A DNA stretch of 64,000 nucleotides, taken from Atherix ibis (Eukaryota; Arthropoda; Insecta; Diptera; Athericidae). The notes below the pieces were generated by a model. It was not told the origin of the DNA. It ran no database searches and saw nothing but the letters and a program-made list of their open reading frames with translations. Positions 1 through 12,540 of this stretch are shown here, piece by piece; position 1 is the first letter of the stretch, and the number at the start of each line of letters is the position of its first letter. The DNA lies in the NCBI GenBank assembly GCA_958298945.1, contig OY282608.1, positions 60,922,951-60,986,950 on the forward strand, in the 5' to 3' direction. Made by a program: the position numbers and the translations under genes.

Positions 1-388
1 CAACAAGCCAACAAACCAACAAACCAGCAAGCCAACAAACCAACAAACCAACAAACCAACAAGCCAACAAGCCAACAAACCAACAAACCAACAAACCAAC
101 AAGCCAACAAGCCAACAAACCAACAAACCAACAAACCAACATGCCAACAAACCAACAAACTATGTAACCAACAAGCCAACAAACCAACAAACCAACAAGC
201 CAACAAGCCAACAAACCAACAAACAAATAAACCAACAAACCAACAAACAAATAAACCAACAAACCAACAAACCAACAAGCCAACAAACCAACAAACCAAC
301 AAACCAACAAGCCAACAAACCAACAAGCCAACAAACCAACAAACCAACAAACCAACAAGCCAACAAACCAACAAGCGAACAAACCAAC
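1..388. repeat. Satellite, left edge segment
   Basis: Plain octamers with one marker cassette at 140-169 (CATGCC, then two units later ACTATGTAACC) and two AAACAAATAA units at 221 and 245. The same AAACAAATAA pair occurs at 1221 and 1245, 1000 bp away, so this is probably the end of a further related repeat cut by the window edge. There is no gene or unique sequence. Confidence 0.7.
221..257. repeat. Marker cassette C: paired AAACAAATAAACC units
   Basis: A unit with CAAAT in place of CC occurs twice, 24 bp apart, at 221 and 245. The same pair is at 1221, 2877, near 37543 and near 44221, and single units are found throughout. The 24-bp spacing is three octamers. Confidence 0.75.
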
Positions 389-659
389 AAAGAAATAAAC
401 CAACAAACCAACAAACCTACAAGCCAACAAACCAACAAGCCAACAAACTAACAAACCAACAAACGAACTAACCAACAAACCAACAAGCCAACAAGCCAAC
501 AAACCAACAAACCAACAAACGAACTAACCAACAAACCAACAAGCCAACAAGCCAACAAACCAACAAACCAACAAACCAACAAACTAACAAACTAACAAAC
601 CAACAAGCCAATAAACCAACAAACCAACAAGCCAACAAACCAACAAACCAACAAACCAA

Positions 660-689
660 CATGCCAACAAACCAACAAACTAAGTAACC
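660..689. repeat. Marker cassette A: CATGCC ... ACTAAGTAACC
   Basis: Representative of a cassette spread over the whole window. Three variant units occur together in fixed order: AACATGCC, one plain unit, AACAAACT, AAGTAACC. Other examples start at 1668, 2316, 3332, 7456, 8759, 17279, 18257, 58627 and 60329. A sub-form with ACTATGTAACC is at 140, 56871, 60468, 62034 and 62212. Because the changes stay linked, the cassette spread by copying of multi-unit blocks. No function is evident. Confidence 0.8.
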
Positions 690-1063
690 AACAAGCCAAC
701 AAACCAACAAACCAATAAGCCAACAAACCAACAAGCCAACAAACCAACAAACCAAGTAACCAAAAGCCCAACAAACTAACAAACCAACAAGCCAACAAGC
801 CAACAAACCAACAAACCAACAAAGCAACAAACCAACAAGCCAACAAACTAACAAACCAACAATCCAATTAACCAACAAACCAACAAACCAACAAACCAAA
901 AAACGAACAAACCAACAAACCAACAAACCAACAAACCAACAAACCAACAAACCAACAAACCAACAAACCAACCAGCCAACAAGCCAAAAAACCAACAAAC
1001 TAACAAACCAACAAGCCAACAAACCAACAAACAAACAAGCCAACAAGCCAACAAACCAACAAA

Positions 1064-1092
1064 CCAAGTAACCAAAAAGCCAACAAACTAAC
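1064..1092. repeat. Marker cassette B: CCAAGTAACCAAAAAGCC ... ACTAAC
   Basis: Representative of a second linked set of variants: AAGTAACC, then a unit with five A before GCC, then AACAAACTAAC. It recurs tens of times (for example near 2720, 6087, 29100, 33075, 35483, 41562 and 46144). It is a useful ruler for aligning blocks. No function is evident. Confidence 0.78.
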
Positions 1093-2044
1093 AGACCAAC
1101 AAGCCAACAAACCAACAAGCCGACAAGCCAACAAACCAACAAACCAACAAATCAACAAACCAACAAACCAACAAACCAACAAACCAACAAACCAACAAGC
1201 CAACAAGCCAACAAACCAACAAACAAATAAACCAACAAACCAACAAACAAATAAACCAACAAACCAACAAACCAACAAGCCAACAAACCAACAAACCAAC
1301 AAACCAACAAGCCAACAAACCAACAAGCCAACAAACCAACAAACCAACAAACCAACAAGCCAACAAACCAACAAACCAACAAGCCAACAAACCAACAAAC
1401 AAAAAAACCAACAAACCACCAAACCTACAAGCCAACAAACCAACAAGCCAACAAACTAACAAACCAACAAACGAACTAACCAACAAACCAACAAGCTAAC
1501 AAGCCAACAAACCAACAAACCAACAAACGAACTAACCAACAAACCAACAAGCCAACAAGCCAACAAACCAACAAACCAACAAACCAACAAACTAACAAAC
1601 TAACAAACCAACAAGCCAATAAACCAACAAACCAACAAGCCAACAAACCAACAAACCAACAAACCAACATGCCAACAAACCAACAAACTAAGTAACCAAC
1701 AAGCCAACAAACCAACAAACCAACAAGCCAACAAACCAACAAGCCAACAAACCAACAAACCAACAAACCAAGTAACCAAAAACCCAACAAACTAACAAAC
1801 CAACAAGCCAACAAGCCAACAAACCAACAAACCAACAAAGCAACAAACCAAGAAGCCAACAAACTAACAAACCAACAATCCAATTAACCAACAAACCAAC
1901 AAACCAAAAAACCAACAAACCAACAAACCAACAAACCAACAAACCAACAAACCAACAAGCCAACAAGCCAAAAAACCAACAAACTAACAAACCAACAAGC
2001 CAACAAACCAACAAACAAACAAGCCAACAAGCCAACAAACCAAC

Positions 2045-3708
2045 AAAGAAATAAACCAACAAACCAACAAACCTACAAGCCAACAAACCAACAAGCCAAC
2101 AAACTAACAAACCAACAAACGAACTAACCAACAAACCAACAAGCCAACAAGCCAACAAACCAACAAACCAACAAACGAACTAACCAACAAACCAACAAGC
2201 CAACAAGCCAACAAACCAACAAACCAACAAACCAACAAACTAACAAACTAACAAACCAACAAGCCAATAAACCAACAAACCAACAAGCCAACAAACCAAC
2301 AAACCAACAAACCAACATGCCAACAAACCAACAAACTAAGTAACCAACAAGCCAACAAACCAACAAACCAATAAGCCAACAAACCAACAAGCCAACAAAC
2401 CAACAAACCAAGTAACCAAAAGCCCAACAAACTAACAAACCAACAAGCCAACAAGCCAACAAACCAACAAACCAACAAAGCAACAAACCAACAAGCCAAC
2501 AAACTAACAAACCAACAATCCAATTAACCAACAAACCAACAAACCAACAAACCAAAAAACGAACAAACCAACAAACCAACAAACCAACAAACCAACAAAC
2601 CAACAAACCAACAAACCAACAAACCAACAAGCCAACAAGCCAAAAAACCAACAAACTAACAAACCAACAAGCCAACAAACCAACAAACAAACAAGCCAAC
2701 AAGCCAACAAACCAACAAACCAAGTAACCAAAAAGCCAACAAACTAACAGACCAACAAGCCAACAAACCAACAAGCCGACAAGCCAACAAACCAACAAAC
2801 CAACAAATCAACAAACCAACAAACCAACAAACCAACAAACCAACAAACCCACAAGCCAACAAGCCAACAAACCAACAAACAAATAAACCAACAAACCAAC
2901 AAACAAATAAACCAACAAACCAACAAACCAACAAGCCAACAAACCAACAAACCAACAAACCAACAAGCCAACAAACCAACAAGCCAACAAACCAACAAAC
3001 CAACAAACCAACAAGCCAACAAGCCAACAAACCAACAAACCAACAAGCCAACAAACCAACAAACAAAAAAACCAACAAACCACCAAACCTACAAGCCAAC
3101 AAACCAACAAGCCAACAAACTAACAAACCAACAAACGAACTAACCAACAAACCAACAAGCTAACAAGCCAACAAACCAACAAACCAACAAACGAACTAAC
3201 CAACAAACCAACAAGCCAACAAGCCAACAAACCAACAAACCAACAAACCAACAAACTAACAAACTAACAAACCAACAAGCCAATAAACCAACAAACCAAC
3301 AAGCCAACAAACCAACAAACCAACAAACCAACATGCCAACAAACCAACAAACTAAGTAACCAACAAGCCAACAAACCAACAAACCAACAAGCCAACAAAC
3401 CAACAAGCCAACAAACCAACAAACCAACAAACCAAGTAACCAAAAACCCAACAAACTAACAAACCAACAAGCCAACAAGCCAACAAACCAACAAACCAAC
3501 AAAGCAACAAACCAAGAAGCCAACAAACTAACAAACCAACAATCCAATTAACCAACAAACCAACAAACCAAAAAACCAACAAACCAACAAACCAACAAAC
3601 CAACAAACCAACAAACCAACAAGCCAACAAGCCAAAAAACCAACAAACTAACAAACCAACAAGCCAACAAACCAACAAACAAACAAGCCAACAAGCCAAC
3701 AAACCAAC
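2045..3708. repeat. 1.66 kb higher-order repeat, copy 2
   Basis: Second tandem copy (1664 bp, 208 octamers), carrying the markers listed for the preceding block. The match stops near 3709: the AAAGAAATAA unit that should open a third copy there is replaced by plain units and an AAGTAATC variant. A 7-bp unit near 3722 shifts the octamer register directly after this boundary. Confidence 0.87.
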
Positions 3709-6426
3709 AAACCAAGTAATCAAAAACCAACAAACTAACAGACCAACAAGCCAATAAACCAACAAGCCAACAAGCCAACAAACCAACAAACTAACAAAGC
3801 AACAAACCAACAAACCAACAAACCAACAAACTAACAAACCAACAATCCAATAAACAAATAAACCAGCAAGCCAACAAACCAACAAACCAACAAGCCAACA
3901 AGCCAACAAGCCAACAAACCAACAAACCAACAAACCAACAAACCAACAAGCCAACAAACCAACAAACCAACAAACCAACAAACCAACATGCCTACAAACC
4001 AACAAACCAACAAGCCAACAAACCAACAAACCAACAGACCAACAAGCCAACAAACCAACAAACAAATAAACCAACAAACCAACAAACCAACAAACCAACA
4101 AACCAACAATCCAACAAGCCAACAAACCAACAAACCAACAAACCAACAAGCCAACAAACCAACAAACAAATAAACCAACAAACCAACAAGCCAACAAACC
4201 AACAAACCAACAAACCGACAAGCCAACAAACCAACAAACCAACCAGCCAACAAACCAACAAACCAACAACCCAACAAACTAACAAACCAACAAACGAACT
4301 AACCAACAAACCAACAAGCCAACAAGCCAACAAACCAACAAACCAACAAACGAACTAACCAACAAACCAACAAGCCAACAAGCCAACAAGCCAACAAACC
4401 AACAAACCAACAAACCAACAAACCAACAAACTAACAAACCAACAAGCCAACAAACCAACAAACCAACAAGCCAACAAACCAACAAACTAACATGCCAACA
4501 AACCAACAAACCAAGTAACCAACAAGCCAAAAAACCAACAAACCAACAAACCAACAAGCCAACAAGCCAACAAACCAACAAACCAACAAGCCAACAAACC
4601 AACAAACCAACAAACCAACAAGCCAACAAACCAGCAAACCAACAAAGCAACAAGCCAACAAGTCAACAAACCAACAAACCAACAAACAAATAAACCAACA
4701 AACCAACAAACAAATAAACCAATAAACCAACAAACCAACAAACCAACATACCAAAAAACCAACAAACCAACAAACCAACAAGCCAACAAGCCAACAAACC
4801 AACAAACCAACAAACCAACAAGCCAACAAACCAACAAACCAACAAACCAACAAGCCAACAAACCAACAAACAAATAAACCAACAAACCAACAAGCCAACA
4901 AGCCAACAAACCAACAAACCAATAAGCCAACAAACCAACAAACCAACAAACCAACATGCCAACAAACCAACAAACTAAGTAACCAACAAGGCAACAAACC
5001 AACAAACCAACAAGCCCGCAAGCCAACAAACCAACAAACCAACAAGCCAACAAACCAACAAACCAACAAACCAACAAGCCAACAAACCAACAAACAAATA
5101 AACCAACAAACCAACAAACCAACAAACCAACAAACCAAAAAACCAACAAACCAACAAGCCAACAAGCTAACAAACCAACAAACTAACAACCCAACAAATG
5201 AACTAACCAACAAACCAACAAGCCAACAAGCCAACAAACCAACAAACCAACAAACCAACAAACCAACAAACTAATTAACCAACAAGCCAACAAACCAACA
5301 AACTAACAAGTCAACAAGCCAACAAACCAACAAACCAATAAGCCAACAAACCAACAAACCAACAAACCAAAAAACCAACAAACCAACAAACCAACAAACC
5401 AAAAAACCAACAAACCAACAAGCCAACAAGCCAAAAACCAACAAACCAACAAACCAACAAGCCAACAAACCAACAAGCCAACAAACCAACAAGCCAACAA
5501 ACCAACAAACCAACAAACCAACAAACCAACAAACCAACAAACTAAGTAACCAACAAGCCAACAAACCAACAAACCAACAAGCCAACAAGCCAAAAAACCA
5601 ACAAACCAACAAGCCAATAAACCAACAAACCAACAAACCAAAAAACCAACAAACCAACAAACCAACAAACCAACAAACCAACATGCCAACAAACCAACAA
5701 ACTAAGTAACCAACAAACCAACAAACCAAAAAACCAACAAACCAACAAGCCCACAAGCCAACAAACCAACAAACTAACAAACCAACAAACGAACTAACCA
5801 ACAAACCAACAAACCAACAAGCCAACACACCAACAAACCAACAAACCAACAAACCAACAAACCAACAAACCAACAAACTAAGTAACCAACAAGTCAACAA
5901 ACCAACAAACCAATAAGCCAACAAGCCAACAAACCAACAAACCAACAAACCAACAAACCAACAAACCAACAAGCCAACAAACCAACAAACCAACAAACCA
6001 AAAAACCAACAAACCAACAAACCAACAAACCAACAAACCAACAAACCAACAAGCCAACAAACCAACAAACCAACAAACCAACAAACCAAGTAACCAAAAA
6101 GCCAACAAACCAATTAACCAACAAGCCAACAAACCAACAAGCCAACAAACCAACAAACCAACAAAGCAACAAGCCAACAAGCCAACAAACCAACAAACCA
6201 ACAAGCCAACAAACCAACAAACCAAAATGGTAACAAGCCAACAAACCAACAAACCAACAAACCAAGTAACCAAAAAGCCAACAAACTAACAAACCAACAA
6301 GCCAGCAAGCCAACAAACCAACAAACCAACAAACCAATAAGCTAACAAACCAACAAACAAATAAACCAACAAACCAACAAACCAACAAACCAACAAACCC
6401 ACAAACCAAAAAACCAACAAACCAAC
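3709..6426. repeat. Satellite without a clear higher-order period
   Basis: Octamers with the usual variants, including several cassettes that end in ACTAAGTAACC (near 4974, 5532, 5701, 5878) and AAACAAATAA units. I found no ordered set of markers that repeats here at a fixed distance. Short (7-bp) units near 3722 and 5434 change the register. No gene, RNA gene or unique insert is seen. Confidence 0.75.
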
Positions 6427-7713
6427 AAGCCAACAAGCCAACAAACTAACAAACTAACAAACCAACAAACAAACTAACCAACAAACCAACAAGCCAACAA
6501 GCCAACAAACCAACAAACCAACAAACCAACAAACGAAGTAACCAACAAGCCAACAAACCAACAAACCAACAAGCCAGCAAGCCAACAAACCAACAAACCA
6601 ACAAGCCAACAAACCAACAAACCAACAAACCAAAAAACCAACAAACCAACAAACCAACAAAACAACAAACCAACAAACCAACAAGCCAACAAGCCAACAA
6701 ACAAACAAACCAACAAACCAGCAAGCTAACAAACCAACAAGCCAAAAAACAACAAACCAACAAACCAAGTAACCAAAAAGCCAACAAACTAACAAACCAA
6801 CAAGCCAACAAGCCAACAAACCAACAAACCAACAAAGCAACAAGCCAACAAGCACACAAACCAACAAACCAACAAACCAACAAGCCAACAAACCAACAAA
6901 CCAACAAGCCAACAAGCCAACAAACCAACAAACCAACAAACCAACAAGCCAACAAATCAACAAACCAACAAGCCAACAAACCAACAAACAAACAAACCAA
7001 CAAAACAACAAGCCAACATACCAACAAACCAACAAACAAAAAAACCAACAAACCAAGTAACCAAAAAGCCAACAAACTAACAAACCAACAAGCTAACAAA
7101 CCAACAAGCCAACAAGCCAGCAAACCAACAAACCAACAAAGCAACAAACCAAAAAACCAACAAACCAAAAAATCAACAAACCAACAAACCATCAAACGAA
7201 CAAAGCAACAAGCCAACAAGCCAACAAACCACAAACCAACAAGCCAACAAACCAACAAACCAACAAGCCAACAAGCCAACAAACCAACAAACCAACAAAC
7301 CAACAAGCCAACAGACCAACAAACCAACAAGCCAACAAACCAACAAACCAACAAACCAACAAACCAACAAGCCAACAAGCCAACAAACCAACAAACCAAG
7401 AAGCCAACACACCAACAAACCAACAAGTCAACAAACCAACAAACCAACAAACCAACATGCCAACAAACCAACAACCTAAGTAATAAACAAGCCAACAAAC
7501 CAACAAACCAACAATCCAACAAGCCAACAAACCAACAAACCAACAAGCCAACAAACCAACAAACCAACAAACAAATAAACCAACAAACCAACAAACCAAC
7601 AAGCCAACAAACCAACAAACCAAAAAAACCAACAAACCAACAAGCCAACAAGCCAACAAACCAACAAACCAACAAACCAACAAACCAACAAACCAACAAA
7701 CCAACAAACCAAC
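6427..7713. repeat. 1.3 kb higher-order repeat, copy 1
   Basis: Markers recur about 1295 bp to the right: CGAAGTA at 6534 and 7829, CATCAAACGAAC at 7190 and 8485, then AAGAAGCC (7400 and 8703) and CATGCC (7456 and 8759) at 1303 bp. The match is clear from about 6427 to 7480. The last part, 7481-7713, has a CCTAAGTAATAAAC variant and a 9-bp unit at 7622-7630, and I see no close counterpart for it after 8785. The period is one less than 162 octamers, which fits a net 1-bp deletion. Confidence 0.84.
7190..7209. repeat. Marker cassette D: CATCAAACGAACAAAGCAAC
   Basis: A rare, dense group of substitutions in adjacent units, found at 7190, 8485, 8891, 12192, 20014 and 21869. Variants are at 19622, 38962 and 50813 (CATCAAATGAAC), about 30232, 31762 (CGTC), and 35082, 37482, 44159 and 48757 (CATCAAACGAACG). 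Its variants follow block ancestry, so it can be used to date block copies relative to one another. Confidence 0.8.
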
Positions 7714-8785
7714 AAGCCAACAAGCCAACAAACTAACAAACTAACAAACCAACAAACAAACTAACCAATAAACCAACAAGCCAACAAGCCAACAAACCAA
7801 CAAACCAACAACCCAACAAACCAACAAACGAAGTAACCAACAAGCCAACAAACCAACAAACCAACAAGCCAGCAAGCCAACAAACCAACAAACCATCGAG
7901 CCAACAAACCAACAAACCAACAAACCAAAAAACCAACAAACCAACAAACCAACAAAACAACAAACCAACAAACCAACAAGCCAACAAGCCAACAAACAAA
8001 CAAACCAACAAACCGGCAAGCTAACAAACCAACAAGCCAAAAAACAACAAACCAACAAACCAAGTAACCAAAAAGCCAACAAACTAACAAACCAACAAGC
8101 CAACAAGCCAACAAACCAACAAACCAACAAAGCAACAAGCCAACAAGCACACAAACCAACAAACCAACAAACCAACAAGCCAACAAACCAACAAACCAAC
8201 AAGCCAACAAGCCAACAAACCAACAAACCAACAAACCAACAAGCCAACAAATCAACAAACCAACAAGCCAACAAACCAACAAACAAACAAACCAACAAAA
8301 CAACAAGCCAACATACCAACAAACCAACAAACAAAAAAACCAACAAACCAAGTAACCAAAAAGCCAACAAACTAACAAACCAACAAGCCAACAAACCAAC
8401 AAGCCAACAAGCCAGCAAACCAACAAACCAACAAAGCAACAAACCAAAAAACCAACAAACCAAAAAATCAACAAACCAACAAACCATCAAACGAACAAAG
8501 CAACAAGCCAACAAGCCAACAAACCACAAACCAACAAGCCAACAAACCAACAAACCAACAAGCCAACAAGCCAACAAACCAACAAACCAACAAACCAACA
8601 AGCCAACAGACCAACAAACCAACAAGCCAACAAACCAACAAACCAATAAACCAACAAACCAACAAACCAACAAGCCAACAAGCCAACAAACCAACAAACC
8701 AAGAAGCCAACACACCAACAAACCAACAAGTCAACAAACCAACAAACCAACAAACCAACATGCCAACAAACCAACAAACTAAGTA
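7714..8785. repeat. 1.3 kb higher-order repeat, copy 2
   Basis: Matches 6427-7480 by the ordered markers CGAAGTA (7829), CATCAAACGAAC (8485), AAGAAGCC (8703) and CATGCC (8759). The offset starts at 1287 bp, becomes 1295 and ends at 1303, so two single octamers were gained or lost between copies. The right edge is where the sequence after the CATGCC cassette stops matching. Confidence 0.84.
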
Positions 8786-9160
8786 ACCAACAAGCCAACA
8801 AACCAACAAACCAACAAGCCAACAAGCCAACAAACCAACAAACCAACAAACCAACAACCAACAAACCAAGTAACCAACAAACCAACAAACCATCAAACGA
8901 ACAAAGCAACAAACCAACAAACCAACAAACCAACAAGCCAACAAACCAACAAACAATTAAACCAACAAACCAACAAACAAATAAACCAACAAACCAACAA
9001 ACCAACAAACCAACAAACCAACAAACCAACAAACCAACAAACCAACAAACCAACAAACTAACAAACCAACAAGCCAACAAACCAACAAACCAACAAGCCA
9101 ACAAACCAACAAACCATCAAACCAACATGCCAACAAACCAACAAACTAAGTAACCAACAA
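8786..9160. repeat. Satellite segment with a distant partner at 19.98-20.28 kb
   Basis: Holds a rare run of markers: CATCAAACGAAC at 8891, AAACAATTAA at 8951 and CATCAAACC just before a CATGCC cassette near 9115-9128. The same series occurs at 20014, 20092 and about 20245, some 11.1 kb away. It is a displaced copy, not a tandem one. No gene is present. Confidence 0.72.
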
Positions 9161-10398
9161 GCCAACAAAAAAACAAACCAACAAACCAACAAACCAACAA
9201 ACCAACAAGCCAACAAACCAACAAACAAATAAACCAACAAACCAACAAACCAACAAACCAACAAGCCAACAAACCAACAAACTAACAAACCAAAAAGCCA
9301 AGAAGCCAACAAACCAACAAACCAACAAGCCACAAACCAACAAACCCACATGCCAACAAACCAACAAGCTAAGTAACCAACAAGCCAACAAATCAACAAA
9401 CCAACAAACCAACATGCCAACATGGCAACAAACCAACAAACTAAGTAACCAACAAGCCAACAAACCAACAAACCAACAAGCCAACAAGCCAACAAACCAA
9501 CAAACCAACAAACCAACATTCCAACAAACCAACAACCCAACAAAACAACAAACAAACAAGCCAACAAACCAACAAACCAACAAACCAACAAGCCAACAAA
9601 CCAACAAACCAACAAGCCAACAAACCAACAAACCAACAATCCAACAAGCCAACAAGCCAACAAACCAACAAACCAACAAACTAAGTAACCAACAAGCCAA
9701 CAAACCAACAAACCAACAAACCAACAAGCCAACAAACCAACAAACAAATAAACCAACAAACAAACAAACCAACAAATTAACAAGCCAACAAGCCAACAAA
9801 CCAACAAACCAACAAGCCAACAAGACCACAAACCAACAAACCAAGTAACCAAAAAGCCAACAAACCAACAAACCAACAAACCAATAAACCAACAAACCAA
9901 CAAGCCAACAAACCAACAAACCAACAAACCAACAAACCAAGTAACCAAAAAGCCAACAAACTAACAAACCAACAAGCCAACAAACCAACAAGCCAACAAG
10001 CCAACAAACCAACAAACCGACAAAGCAACAAGCCAACAAACCAACAAACCTACAACCAACAAGCCAACAAGCCAACATCCCAACAAACCAACAATCCAAC
10101 AAGCCAACAAACCAACAAACCAACAAGCCAACAAACCAACAAACCAACAAACCAACAAGCCAACAAACCAACAAACCAACAAACCAAAAAACCAACAAAC
10201 CAACAAACCAACAAACCAACAAACCAACAAGCCAACAAGCCAACAAACCAAAAAACCAACAAGCCAACAAACCAACAAGCCAACAAACCAACAAAGCAAC
10301 AAGCCAATAAGCCAACAAACCAACAAGCCAACAAGCCAACAAACCAACAAACCAACAAACCAACAAACCAACAAACCAACAAACTAAGTAACCAACAA
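9161..10398. repeat. 1.24 kb higher-order repeat, copy 1
   Basis: The tandem partner is at 10399-11640. Shared rare markers in order: a seven-A run after GCCAAC (from 9161 and 10399, offset 1238), CATGGC (9421 and 10667, offset 1246), AAATTAACAAGCC (about 9776 and 11030), AAGACCAC (9822 and 11076, offset 1254) and CATCCC (10076 and 11331, offset 1255). The offset grows by whole octamers and then by one base, at CCTACAACC versus CCTACAAACC. Confidence 0.86.
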
Positions 10399-11640
10399 GC
10401 CAACAAAAAAACAAACCAACAAACCAACAAACCAACAAACCAACAAACCAACAAGCCAACAAACCAACAAACAAATAAACCAACAAACCAACAAACCAAC
10501 AAACCAACAAGCCAACAAACCAACAAACTAACAAACCAAAAAGCCAAGAAGCCAACAAACCAACAAACCAACAAGCCACAAACCAACAAACCCACATGCC
10601 AACAAACCAACAAGCTAAGTAACCAACAAGCCAACAAATCAACAAACCAACAAACCAACATGCCAACATGGCAACAAACCAACAAACTAAGTAACCAACA
10701 AGCCAACAAGCCAACAAACCAACAAACCAACAAGCCAACAAGCCAACAAACCAACAAACCAACAAACCAACATGCCAACAAACCAACAAGCCAACAAACC
10801 AACAAACAAACAAGCCAACAAACCAACAAACCAACAAACCAACAAGCCAACAAACCAACAAACCAACAAGCCAACAAACCAACAAACCAACAATCCAACA
10901 AGCCAACAAGCCAACAAACCAACAAACCAACAAACTAAGTAACCAACAAGCCAACAAACCAACAAACCAACAAACCAACAAGCCAACAAACCAACAAACA
11001 AATAAACCAACAAACAAACAAACCAACAAATTAACAAGCCAACAAGCCAACAAACCAACAAACCAACAAGCCAACAAGACCACAAACCAACAAACCAAGT
11101 AACCAAAAAGCCAACAAACCAACAAACCAACAAATCAATAAACCAACAAACCAACAAGCCAACAAACCAACAAACCAACAAACCAACAAACCAAGTAACC
11201 AAAAAGCCAACAAACTAACAAACCAACAAGCCAACAAACCAACAAGCCAACAAGCCAACAAACCAACAAACCGACAAAGCAACAAGCCAACAAACCAACA
11301 AACCTACAAACCAACAAGCCAACAAGCCAACATCCCAACAAACCAACAAACCAACAAGCCAACAAACCAACAAACCAACAAGCCAACAAACCAACAAACC
11401 AACAAACCAACAAGCCAACAAACCAACAAACCAACAAACCAAAAAACCAACAAACCAACAAACCAACAAACCAACAAACCAACAAGCCAACAAGCCAACA
11501 AACCAAAAAACCAACAAGCCAACAAACCAACAAGCCAACAAACCAACAAAGCAACAAGCCAATAAGCCAACAAACCAACAAGCCAACAAGCCAACAAACC
11601 AACAAACCAACAAACCAACAAACCAACAAACTAAGTAAAC
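10399..11640. repeat. 1.25 kb higher-order repeat, copy 2
   Basis: Second copy, with the markers given for the preceding block. It ends near the altered cassette AACTAAGTAAAC at 11630, where copy 1 had AACTAAGTAACC followed by the seven-A run. A third, displaced version of the later part lies at 20.43-21.35 kb (CATGCCACC near 20435, CATCCC at 21112). Confidence 0.85.
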
Positions 11641-12540
11641 AACAAGCAAACAAACCAACAAACCGACAAACCAACAAGCCAACAAACCAACAAACCAACA
11701 AACCAACAAACCAACAAGCCAACAAACCAACAAACCAACAAGCCAACAAGCCAACAAACCAACAAACCAACAAACCTACAAGCCAACAAACCAACAAACC
11801 AAAAAACCAACAAGCCAACAAACCAACAAACCAACAAGCCAACAAACCAACAAACCAACAAACCAACATGCCAAAAAACCAACAAACTAAGTAACCAACA
11901 AGCCAACAAACCAACAAACCAACAAACCAACAAACCAACAAGCCAACAAACCAACAAACCAACAAGCCAACAAACCAACAAAACAACAAACCAACAAACC
12001 AACAAACCAACAAACCAACAAACAAATAAACCAACAAACCAAAAAACCAACAAACCAACAAACCAACAAACCAACAAACCAAGAAGCCAACAAGCCAACA
12101 AAGCAACAAACCAACAAACCAACAAGCCAACAAACCAACAAGCCAACAAACAAACAAACCAACAAACCAAGTAACCAACCAACCAAAAAACCATCAAACG
12201 AACAAAGCAACAAACCAACAAGCCAACAAGCCAACAAACCAACAAACCAAGTAACCAAAAAGCCAACAAACTAACAAACCAACAAACTAGCAAACCAACA
12301 AACGAACTAACCAACAAATCAACAAGCTAACAAGCCAACAAACCAACAAACCAACAATCCAACAAACCAACAAACTAAGTAACCAACAAACCAACAAACC
12401 AACAAACAAATAAACCAACAAACCAACAAACCAACAAACCAACAAACCAACAAGCCAACAAGCCAACAAACCAATAAACCAACAAACCAACAAGCCAACA
12501 AACCAACAAACCAACAAACCAACATGCCAACAACCCAACA
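11641..12540. repeat. Satellite segment also present at 21.35-21.99 kb
   Basis: Octamers with CATGCC near 11868, an AAACAAATAA unit near 12020, AAGAAGCC near 12081 and CATCAAACGAAC at 12192. The same order is found at about 21560, 21700, 21758 and 21869, an offset near 9.68 kb. The right part (12320-12540) leads into the 2.3 kb repeat. No gene or unique sequence. Confidence 0.75.

Larger units (their letters stand above)
389..2044. repeat. 1.66 kb higher-order repeat, copy 1
   Basis: First of two tandem copies. Marker units repeat 1656 bp later in the same order: AAAGAAATAA at 389 and 2045, CATGCC at 660 and 2316, AAACAAATAA at 1221 and 2877. Later markers are offset by 1664 bp (CATGCC at 1668 and 3332, AATCCAATTAACC at 1877 and 3541), so one octamer was gained or lost in between. 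1656 is 207 octamers. The 224-residue - strand translation of 468-1142 differs at only one residue from that of 2124-2798, so the copies are very close. Confidence 0.88.

Noticed and set aside
680..689. Splice-like signals on + (GTAACC as donor, ACTAAC as branch site) in the marker cassettes
   Set aside because: They arise from single changes in the octamer, are repeated everywhere, and have no exon or acceptor context.
7190..7209. Cassette D (CATCAAACGAACAAAGCAAC) as a protein-binding box of the centromere type
   Set aside because: It does not match any centromere-protein box I know, and its distribution is explained by copying of the blocks that carry it.
9146..11125. Very long open frame on the - strand (659 codons), and similar ones at 57272-58957, 59118-60563, 53340-54758 and 45102-46448
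   Set aside because: The other two - frames read the same peptide over the same DNA. The frames I checked open with TTG, not ATG, and their ends fall only on variant octamers. There is no codon bias, domain or unique sequence; they are by-products of the repeat.
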